Shown here: positions 48,333-59,100 of the stretch, one piece after another | Layout: each line of letters starts with the position of its first letter | Position numbering within the stretch: position 1 is the stretch's first letter | NCBI RefSeq assembly: GCF_964355755.1 | Contig: NC_092676.1 | Span: 23,914,288-23,978,287 of the forward strand | DNA from: Antedon mediterranea | Lineage: Eukaryota; Echinodermata; Crinoidea; Comatulida; Antedonidae | Reading direction: 5' to 3' | Length of the DNA stretch: 64,000 nucleotides | Made by a program: the position numbers and the translations under genes | Notes under the pieces: model-generated | Database searches by the model: none | What the model saw: only the letters and a program-made list of their open reading frames with translations | Told to the model about the DNA's origin: nothing

Positions 48333-50495
48333 TTGTTCCACCACCAAAACTAGGAGCGAGTCGTCATCTAACCCGTTATTGTTGGCTCTTTATAAATATT
48401 TCATTTGTTGATATATACGTGGTGTACCGCAAACTTTATATCAACATTTGATTTCGCCATGCAAACCTTTAAACAATAAATATGTTATTGCTAACAAACC
48501 TTGATAACTCTATTCACATATGGCATCTTGCTAGTTATGATGTCATCTGAAACATCACCGTCAACCAAAACCTCGTCTATCTCATCGTGCACCTGACAGA
48601 TACAGAAACATATACAATATAAACATATTTAATATATAATCGAAAAAAGGGAAAACGATGCGAGATAAGTCTTTGTTATCAACTAGCTTCATCAATATAA
48701 TGTTTACACTCAAATTACTAGAAACGCAACGCAGGCGAGTTGACCAATCACAAGCGACAGTTTGAATAATCTATCGCTTGTGATTGATGGTTAAATCACT
48801 TACGTTGCGCCACGTCCTAGTGTTGCGTTAAGACGCAACGCAAGGACGTTGACGCAACGCAGGCGACTTGATTAAATAATTCATCGCTTGTGATTGGTCA
48901 AATCACTTACGTTGCACTTACACGTCCTTGTGTGACGTGATGTGTCTCTAGCGGAAACCACGCATTACGTTAGGTTTACGTCACGACACGTTGTGTCATA
49001 GTGGAAACCGATCTTTAGTAGCTTGTGGTTAAATTGATAGTGATGCAACTCTCACCTTCTTTTGGACATCTTCGTGAGTCACTAACAAAAGAATAGTCCA
49101 TTCTATCGCACTTCTCAGAGAACATATTGACGGGTAGAGATGCGTTGTACCGTTGATTGCGTCATCTACATCAAACGACGTCTCACCAAGATGTCCTAGA
49201 TATCCGTCTATAAGATCCCGGATGTTGTCTTTATCGAAGTTTTCACGATGTGATTTAATGTACGGTTGCAACGCTTCCTTTACATCCTTGTCAGTTCTGC
49301 GAATTGCGCTGGCAGCAGGTGTGTACCAGAGCAGGCGCGAAAAGTTTACCGGATGACCGAAAAGACTATGGGTGTTATTACTAACAATAATCTCCGACAA
49401 TTTTTTGAATTCGTCGTCAGCGTACTCGAAGCGATTACTTCGGTTGATCGTGATCGAAAGGAGGATGTTGTTATTGGCTGTGTTAATGAGATCAACGATG
49501 TCGACAGTTTTATCTTTCTCAATGACGTCACAGACAGCATTCACTTCTCGTTTGAACACACCTTCCATGTCTATGCTTTTTAAAACTTCGAAAAATAGAT
49601 GTTTTCGTTCTTTAGCATGTGGTAGCCAGTTTTCCCATGTGATGCTTCCTGAAACAAAAATATACAGATACTTTATCACATGGGGTTCAGATTTATCAAA
49701 CATGCTTAACAAAAAATCATCTCAACTTTTTTTTTTTATTTCAAGTTTTTTAACATCCTAAGCAAATGTTTTTACAGTACATAATTTTTATTTTAAATGT
49801 GAGCTGACGAAGAACTATAGTTGGATGAAATCTAAGATTGTCTCAGGAAAATAAATAATGTGCACTTAACTCTTATCTCGACTTGAAAGAAAATTGATTT
49901 AAACAATATGAGTATGATGATACTCATCAACAAAAGAATACAAAATTCATCTTTCAACAAACCATACAAGAGTTTGTTCTTTACTTCAGATCAACATCCA
50001 TTGATATTAATCTGATACCCAAGCAACATAATAAATCTATCCATGTGTCTGGGATGAACGTCTTAAGCTCTGTCTACACTATCAAACTAGTTTAACAGAA
50101 AAGGTGTGATGTGTCTAAATATGGTAGTGGTACGTCCAAATATGGTAGTGATATGACATCATCATGTCCATAATATGGGCACTTGATAGTGTAGACAAGG
50201 CTTTACCTTCATATCCGATCTTTTTCAGTATATACGGCCTCCATCTATTGTTAAAGTTAGCGTCATTATCAGAACCCGGTTTGAAGGCTGCTTCAAATTC
50301 TTTGGCTCCATTGATCAACATAGCCTCTCCCATCGGCCCCATACTGAAGCCAACCACGCTACCGTACTCTTTAGCCCATTTTTCGTAAGTAACGTGGGCC
50401 TTCTCGTCCAATTGCAGCAGGTTTCCAAAATAGCATACTTCTCCCGGGCCTGTTAATTTTTTACCAGGCCCTTCCTCTTGAACGTTACTTGCCAT
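46883..50495 (-). CDS. Atypical cytochrome P450, gene 3 of 3
   Basis: Five exons (50495-50207, 49648-49056, 48592-48500, 48050-47828, 47070-46883) give 461 residues. It has the same exon pattern as genes 1 and 2, including the 593 nt and 223 nt exons, but is more diverged. The K-helix is ESLR and the meander FKPDRW. The heme loop FGSG|MRKCAG (Cys404) fits the FxxGxRxCxG signature fully, unlike genes 1 and 2 (CPA). The I-helix reads about PSICSLRSAIEW (269-280), again without the acid of AGxDT. There is no N-terminal anchor (MASNVQEEGPGKKLTGP), so the protein is predicted soluble or peripherally bound. Its introns carry MITEs of families A, C and D; one abuts the exon 1 donor. Substrate unknown. 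Confidence 0.92.
47175..47356. mobile_element. MITE (family D) in P450 gene 3 intron 4
   Basis: Terminal inverted repeats: AATTTACACAGACGAG...GGTAACGGTAA at left and the complementary TTACCGTTACCGCTCGTCTG at right. A shorter copy lies at about 53901-54005. Confidence 0.75.
48720..48965. mobile_element. MITE (family C-like) in P450 gene 3 intron 2
   Basis: Repeated and inverted blocks of ACGCAACGCA and CAATCACAAGCGA match the interior of the element at 52815-52997. Two partial, inverted units are arranged back to back. No coding sequence. Confidence 0.65.
50065..50203. mobile_element. MITE (family A) abutting P450 gene 3 exon 1 donor
   Basis: Its left end is AAGCTCTGTCTACACTATCA. On the gene's strand the element begins within the donor sequence itself: exon|GTAAAGCCTTGTCTACAC, so the bases just after the GT belong to the terminal repeat. 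Confidence 0.8.
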
Positions 50496-52814
50496 GTTGA
50501 TACTTGTTTAAAACTATTCGAAACTGTCCTAAGTTGAAAATACAGAAACACTAATTCATAATTAATAATTGGCAAAGAGTGGATACTCTATAATAATAAT
50601 AATGTTAATAATGTAGTACTGTATTGGTATTAGTAGTCTATTCTTTTACGTACCCAAGTATAACTGCAATAGCAATAAGCAATAATACCTAGGCTATGTT
50701 AAGTCAACAACAAAATGGAAAATGTCAAAGGACAATCTTGTAGGTAGGGACCAGCAAAACAACTTAAATTACAATTTTCGCTCGTTTTATAACCAGGGAA
50801 GAGTGATACACCATTGGTGGATATAAGGATTGGCAGTTCAAAGACCAAATTAAATCCTTTGTCAGGAAATCGGGTTAAGTTTGATCAAGATAAATTAATT
50901 GTAATAAAGGTGGTCGAAATTTATTCATTATTCTTTTGTTGCAATTCAATATGTCTGAACTTCTCTCAGTCCACCAATTGTAACTATATTAGTTAAGTCA
51001 GTTGTGTCGTCGTACTTACTATTACAATTATAGTTGTAGTGGTCAGTGAATTATTTATTTTCAGAACTTATAAATATATAATTATATAATAAATTAAATA
51101 TTAAAGTACATCTACCGGTATATAAATTATAATAGGTTATCGTATTTCACACAAGAAATAATATGAAGCTTTTGATTTCGACCTAGAAGAAACAGACCTA
51201 GAACATTCATTGTATGCGGAACACTGGGACGTGGTCCTCACTCGATTAGTAGTCCTACTTTTGATCATCTCTATAGTCTATACTAGAGGACGACCTTAAA
51301 GGCCAGTTGCGGGCAAAAAATTTCTATTGATCATACATTCCAATAATTATCGATCTATAGTTTCCCCTATGTTTCATAATTTTTGGGATTTTATTTGTGT
51401 TACACAAGCTTGTTGAAAATAAGCACTTTCTTATCAGTTCAAATTACACAGTAAAATCTCTATTCTTTTGTACACTAATTTTTTTTTATTAGAGAGGCAT
51501 TTTAAAAAGCTATGAAATATAAACAGTGTGGTAAAAAATGTTATCAGATGACTAAATATAGGTAATATAACTTGAATTTTACATTTCTGGTATTTTTATT
51601 CAACTTCAGATTTTTATTTTCATGCTATAGCAAAAATTATCCACCGTATATCCACCATCTTTTTTCACCTTCTAGGGAATCACCAGAAATGTTATTACAT
51701 TAGGTTAAACTACCTAACTAGGCCTACTGAAAAAAAGTCTTTCTGGTTTTTATGGCAGAATTTGGCAAAATTTTGTATTTGACCATATTAAGCAAAATTC
51801 ATGTTTTTTCGTCTTGATTTCTGTTACAAATATTTGATTTATGTACAATTAATCAGATATTATATTTAAAATTTATGCCTCTACCTGAGCTTTAAGGTCG
51901 TGCAGGACGGCTAGGTTGTCGAAAACTGACAAGTTCATTGTTAACCCGGATTTGTGTCTCGGCTAGTAAAAGCCGTAATCTCTTTGAAGTGCATTCAGCT
52001 ATTTTTCTACCGGTGGGGTCTACATAATAATATTCTATAATAAAACACTGATTTTGGCAACAATAAGAGGCCTACCTCTTTCGATAGTGCTTTACAAAAT
52101 GATGGTACGTGTCTACTTTCAACCGGTGTATAATTTCTTTTGATAATCCATAATGCGGTTCACTGCATTTTATAGTCGTGTTATTGTATAAAACCTCTGT
52201 GGTTTACACTACAATGATATACAATAATCTTGTGATAAAAAGTCAATAAACTGACTTATAAAATGGTAGAATACTCAACTGTGATTTCCAAATCGGAGCA
52301 CGCACTTGATCACAACACTGTGATTGTAATATCTAAATAGCCAACACGATTGTAATGAAACGTAACAGTAGGCCTAATTTATAAACATTATCAGCTATAT
52401 AATGTTACATATTAAACAGGGGCGTTAATTGGCTTTACACGTCAGCTTATTCTGTGTCAAAACACACAAAAAATAAAAATAAATAAAATACCTAGTCTAT
52501 CTGGAACCTATCGGAGTTAAAATTACACCGGCCGGAATAACACAGCATAAAAGTGACTTATCAGAGTAGCTAACTCAAGTGCGTGTGCCTATAACGCGAT
52601 AATTCTAGTCTTAATTCAACGATGATATTCTTAGCATTGTTGTGACGTCGTTTACTCTTTTTGTACGCAATGACGTATTTGCATATTTTCCACCTGTGAG
52701 TTGGTTTAAATAGACGAGGTATTTGTACAGTAGGGAGTTTCGGGCAGGATGTTGTGCACGATGGAAATAAAGTAAACGGTACCGAATAATTAAATGAGTT
52801 GCGTATATATTGCT

Positions 52815-52997
52815 TATGCTTGGTTCCCACTAGCGACGCAACGCAAGGACGTAACGCAACGCAAGTGAATTGACCAATCACAAGCGATGGCTTATTCGCT
52901 TGTGATTGCTAACTGTCTATAACTTTGCTTGTCATTGGTTAAAACGCTTGCGTTGCGTTTACGTCTTTGCGTTACGTGCTAGTGGGAACCAAGCTTA
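52815..52997. mobile_element. MITE (family C), full copy
   Basis: Long terminal inverted repeats: TATGCTTGGTTCCCACTAGC, then GACGCAACGCAAGGACGTAA at left, and the near-complement ending CTAGTGGGAACCAAGCTTA at right. Flanking TA suggests a TA target. Interior repeats of CAATCACAAGCGA pair with CGCTTGTGATTG. Confidence 0.85.
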
Positions 52998-53900
52998 CAG
53001 CGTAACAGTATTCACTTAATGTATAACAATCTAAATAGCTGCTGTCATGTGTGTCTACTTGAAACTCTATGGCATAGACTTAATGGTCGTCCTTAAACGC
53101 GCTCTTTTAACTTTTACTGGTTGTGTACTAAAGTGCTAAGTGATAAATATTAACATCAGTAATACATATCAATAACAACTTGTCAGACCGACGCGACACG
53201 TTAGGAAAAATGATATTTTGCGGAAAGCGCACCATATTGGTCAAAGTCTGGTCCAAAATATACAAATCAGTTAATCAAATTAATTGAACTAATTCAGATT
53301 GAAAGGTAATCGACAAAGAGTGACCTCCAAGAATTTTCAGTCTTTTGCTTAGCATATGTTGTGACTTTTTTTTCTTTCTCCGTGCTCGAACGGATCAGCG
53401 GAAATCCCTAGCTCAGAGTTTCGAAATAGTACTATCCGGCCAAACAAGCATATGCCATCCCTAATACTACATCACCATTAGTTAATGTTAATAATGAGGT
53501 GCTTGTATTTTAAAGCCACAACAGCATTAGTCAACTAGACTCAAGGGTTTTTTCATATTTTATCTAAAAGTATACTAGGCCTATATCATAATTACATATT
53601 AATAATTAACACGCTTCGTCGCTTGTATTATTCATTGATATCATATCTCATCAACGCTGTTGTAAATTTAATTTGTTGGTTGTTCTTCTGAATATTGCAA
53701 GATCGTGTGTGATACAAAACATAAATAGGTATCATACATCCTTAGATGTTTGCGAATCAAGTTCATAAAATGTTTGTTCCGATTGAAAATTGGTAAACGA
53801 AAACAAACATACATTTGAATATATTATACGTTTATTTAGAAGTGCAACCCGAAATATAATGACTAAATTATAAATTAATGATTATGCCTAAACCTCCTTA

Positions 53901-54005
53901 GGGCCAATTTACACAGACGAGCGGTAACAGTAATACAAAATATAGAATCTATGTAATCACACACGCGGAGCAGATGGGCGGTGTCGTGTGTAAATTGGAC
54001 TTTAC
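53901..54005. mobile_element. MITE (family D), short copy
   Basis: Left end GGCCAATTTACACAGACGAG; right end GTGTGTAAATTGGAC. It matches the copy at 47175-47356 with an internal deletion. Confidence 0.65.
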
Positions 54006-55159
54006 GAGTCCATATGTTGTAAGTGTGTGATTACTCAACATTGAAATATCATGCATCCTCTAAAAATTTTATAGTGCAATGAAGTGATAATATCATATCT
54101 GATGTAAAAACCGAATGCGTGGCCTCTCAGGTCTGTGGGCCTACGTCAATTAAATAGAGAATCTCCCTATTTACAGCCCAGCGCAATTTAGTGGTAAATT
54201 CACGCGCATTATAATGAACATGATTATATCTTCACCCTTCCCTGCTTATATCAACACAACTTACGTCAATCTATTGCCTATACAGATCAAACTAGCAGAA
54301 GACATCTTATCCACCTTTGGTGGTTTAACATCCAAATTTGCGCTGTTTGTGTTAACCACACTTATCTAATAGTAACACTAATCTTCGGCCCTTAATGGTC
54401 TTAATTGGAGCAAAACATGGTAACTTACAAGAAACTCTCTGTATAGATTTATACTCGATTTCGTACACATTCACAACAAAAATAGTATTATTTGTGGGTG
54501 CGTGCACACAGCTCCTTTGAAAACTATTGTTAATGCCACAATGATAGCTGCACCTTCACAATCCGGAAATAATTATATTAGATCCCTCGATAGTATGATA
54601 ATTAAGTCAGTTAAAATGGAGGGCGACATGATTTTAATTCACTTTCATTTCCAATTAAAATTAGTCTAATATTCTGATTCTTACCGTATCGACGTCCTCC
54701 GCGAAAGTAGTACGGTATTGACAATTTCTAACCGATTCTAGTTATTGGTATTATAGGCAAATGCCATGATACAGGATCACATAAAACATTTATTAGTGTT
54801 ACGGGCTAATACAAATAATACAATTTTACACCTGTATATATAACCTGAAAAATGTAAACATGGTAGATCGCTCGCTAAAAGAAGACATGTATTTCAAGTT
54901 AATATTAACCCCGTTTCTTAGAAATAAAAATGTATATTACACATGTCTGCCAACAATTGTTGAGTCGCGATAAAATATTGTTTTTAATTATTAATGTGTG
55001 TACTAGTATTCATTGTGAGGCTACGTTGGTGTTTCTCAAAATAACATGTATTCGGTCGACGAACGTAATATTTATACCTGTATGCGATTATAAAAAAAAC
55101 GACGTGTTTGACAGCGGCACTTATTTCCGACTGTATCAGTATAATACGTTATTTTCACA

Positions 55160-55915
55160 CTTTAACTTTAAAGTACTATAGCAGTTTCCGGTTGCCACTG
55201 TAGCAGCAGCAGTATACTATGTGTGTTCACACTATTATACTTATAAAATAGCAGGAGTTTCCGGTTGTCGCTGTAACAGCATCAGTATAATGTGTGTTCA
55301 CACTATTACTTTTAAAGCAGCATGAGTTTCCGACTGTTGCTGTAGCGCATCAGTATAATGTGTGTTCACACTATTACTTTTAAAGTAGCATGAGTTTCCG
55401 ACTGTTGCTGTATCGCGTCAGTACAACATGAATGTTCACAGTATTATTTTTAAAGTAGCAAAACTTCCGACTGTTGCTGTAGCAGCATCAGTATAATACT
55501 GTATGTGTTCACACTATTACTTTTAAAGTAGCATGAGTTTCCGACTGTTGCTGTAGCATTATCAGTACAACATGAATGTTCACACTATTACTTTTAAAGT
55601 AGCATGAGTTTCCGACTGTTGCTGTAGCATTATCAGTACAACATGAATGTTCACAGTATTATTTTTAAAGTAGCAAAACTTCCGACTGTTGCTGTAGCAG
55701 CATCAGTATAATACTGTATGTGTTCACACTATTACTTTTAAAGTAGCATGAGTTTCCGACTGTTGCTGTAGCAGCATCAGTACAACATGAATGTTCACAC
55801 TATTACTTTTAAAGTAGCATGAGTTTCCGACTGTTGCCGTAGCAGCATTAGTATATGTATGTTCACACTATAACTTTTAAAATAAAAGTTTAGAACTGTT
55901 GCTTTAGCAGCATCA
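55160..55915. repeat. ~70 bp tandem repeat, about 10 copies
   Basis: The unit contains AGTTTCCGACTGTTGCTGTA, then a CATCAGTA segment, TGTTCACACTATTAC and TTTTAAAGTAGCA. TTCCG is spaced at about 64-75 bp. The repeat lies just past the 3' end of UFL1. Confidence 0.92.
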
Positions 55916-56105
55916 ATAAAATATGCATGTTTTGTAGAAGCATTTTAATGATGGGTTCAATAAATTCATAGTAAATTTAATAAGACGAACAAATTAAAAA
56001 CCGTCCTGATTATATTATAGAAACCAGCCACACTGGTCTTAAATTAGAAATAATCATGATTTATATACTTTAAAACCATAGAAATAAAATAAACTATCTG
56101 GCCAT

Positions 56106-59100
56106 TTAGTCTTCAGGTTGAGCAGAAGAGCTTGAAGTCTTCTTTGCAAGAGCAATTTCTTTCACTTGAGGCAGCAGTTCTATCAGAGTGCTCGCCACAT
56201 CTTCACCAGACTTCTCTGCATCTGCCTTCTCACTTCCATCTTTAGTCTTTGCTTCAGTAGTATCTTTAATAGCACTGAGCTGCTTCTGAACCAAAGCCAT
56301 GTAGTCTGATAACACTTTGTAATGGTTTGGAGTAATGTGTGATTCTAGGAATACTAATAATTGAGGTATACATCTATAAAGAGAAAATGTTGAATACAGT
56401 TTAACTAATGTATTCATTCATTCATTTCTTTTATTTCGGGTAGTACATCCATATACAAAAAAAAAGAAAAACTAATTTCACCAGTAAATTAACAATAGCA
56501 TTTTTCACATAAACAACCTAAAATATTAATTTGCACAAATGCTGATACAGGTTGGATTGTGGAAGTACTACGGTTTTAATTAAACTATTAAAATACGAAA
56601 TTATAACAAAAGATTTGTTAGATAGTTCTTTTATTCTTTATATTTTTTAAGGCAAGCCAAGATATGAGCGCTGTAAATTCAATTATATTAGATAATAAAA
56701 GGAATCTGTATCATGATAGGGTGGATTTTGTTTGTTGGATTTTGTTTGACCAAAGGAAAATATATGTTTTAACACTATGGCCAAATCCCATTTAGGTTAC
56801 ACCACTATAAAGGGGACACCACTATAAAGGGGACACCACTATAAAGGGGACACCACTATAAAGAGGACACCACTAGGGGACACCCCTATTAAGGGGACAC
56901 CCCTATTAAGAGGACACCCCTATAAAGGGGACACCCCTATAAAGGGGACACCCCTATTAAGGGGACACCACTATAAAGGGGACACCACTATAAAGGGGAC
57001 ACCACTATAAAGGGGACACTTTTTCAGGGGGTTCTACCCACATTCTTACCTTCCAGGAGTATGTACACAACAGTTACACATATTCTGTATGAGAATGACA
57101 ACTGCTAAGTGCAGTGCCATTGCAGGATCTGACTCTTCTTTCAACTGTGCAATTAATGATTGTTTATGATTAAATAAAATGTTCCTAGAAAGATAAAATG
57201 AGTTAAATCAGACAAATGGTTTCGATAAATAATTTTATAACACACCTGATTGTATTCTTGCAATTTGATTGGTCAATTAGGCATCATGTGTCATTTAGAA
57301 TTAGCCCTATCTCATAAAAAAGTGATATTATCTAATGGTGATAATGAACGGCTCTAATGCACGTTCAGCTTTCTGTAAACATTTTGAGAATTTTTGCAAT
57401 TACCCAGAAATGTTCTAGTACTAAACACAACAAAGTTGTAACTAACTTACCTTTCTTTTTTCTTGTCTACTTTTTTCAAAAGAACATCGCACACATTAGC
57501 TGCTGATTCTAAACTCTTTAGAAAATCAGAAATGCTCTAAAAATAGTAAAATACATCGTTATTGTATAACTTCTGATAAAATATCTAAAAATACAATAAC
57601 GTCCTTACTAACAGGTGATATTATGAACGACTTAATAAGGAATCGACTAAAAGGTTACCTTTAAAAATGAATCACTATTATCATTGTTTAAAATTATTTG
57701 AAATCATCATTATTTATGTAAAATATTTGACTAATTAACATTATTTTTATGTTTTACCTTGGCATTCAGTGATGTATTTAGTTTTGTAAACTCAACTTTC
57801 ATTTCTTCAGGTATCTTGCTCAGAATTTTCAACCTCACCTGTAAAAATAATTATATTTTAATATAATAATTTATTCTAATACAATTAATATATTAGAATA
57901 AAAAAATATATATATTGTTATCACTACAACATATAGACAGGATATCTATCCATATCTGGGACTTCTTAACCTCTGTCTACACTCAAACATTATATGACAA
58001 AAAATGTGATGTTCCCATATATGGAAATGATGATGTCATATCACTACCATTATACTATACCATATTTGGGCACATTACACTTTTATTGTCAAAACTAGTT
58101 TGAGAGTATAGACAGACCTTTATAACACCAATACCTTTATTGATCTCTGATTACACAACTGGTGTCATTTGACTTTTGTAGTTTATAATAATATAATAAT
58201 TGAGAACAAGATTTAAACAATTATATTTACGTACTTCGTGTGTGACATCACTTGCTTCCACATTGACTAGATTATTCTCAGCAGCTAAATAACTGAATAG
58301 ATGATTAGTAATCTCAGTACATATAGTACGCAGTAGATACTTCACCAATTGACCTCGTAGGTCATCTGTGGGGGAAGATTAAACATTAGCATTATATTGA
58401 GTAAGAACCACAGCTAACAAAGCCTAGATGCAAGTTCAAACACAAGCACAGATAATATAAAATGTATCTCCAAAACGCACACCATGGTGACTGGATAAGA
58501 TCACACTTTTAACCTCATTGTCAAGAAAACTGTATGTTGTACCAATTGTAGACAATAGTACTAACCTTCAAAAATAGATATATTTTTCTCAAACATTTTG
58601 ACACTGGTAAGCAAGCCGTTGACTTTCTCTTGCACTTCTCCATGATTTTTACGCCTGGATGTGTGGTCTGTAGCACCGGATAGTGAGCCTATTGCTGCTT
58701 TTAATTGTACTTGGTATTCTGCAGTGAGTGGCCTATGGAGAAAGTTAAATTCAATAAAACAAAGGATGGTACATAAAAAATACAGTATAATTAAAAGACT
58801 TAAATGTCTATTTATGACACTTATACAAGAATACGGTTCACACGTTTGAAAACTTACCTATGCAAGTACTGCGCTAACTCTTCAATAAAACTCTCAGGGC
58901 ATTCTGATAAACGGTCTTGTTCTTCAAGAAAACTTTGTATCTCTTCAACTTTCATAAATGGTATTTCGGTTGCTTGTAACCCTAGAAAAATGAAATTATG
59001 CTTATGAACCAGACAACGTAAAACGAAATGGGAAGAAAATATATATTATATTAATGTATATTTCTAGGATGATGAAAATTATGATGGTAGAACAAAATAA

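Larger units (their letters stand above)
50496..55159. other. Intergenic DNA between P450 cluster and UFL1
   Basis: A long AT-rich spacer holding MITEs at 52815-52997 and about 53901-54005. No exon is recognised. The 103-codon frame at 52570-52881 partly overlaps the MITE; 54930-55181 has no domain. Confidence 0.5.
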
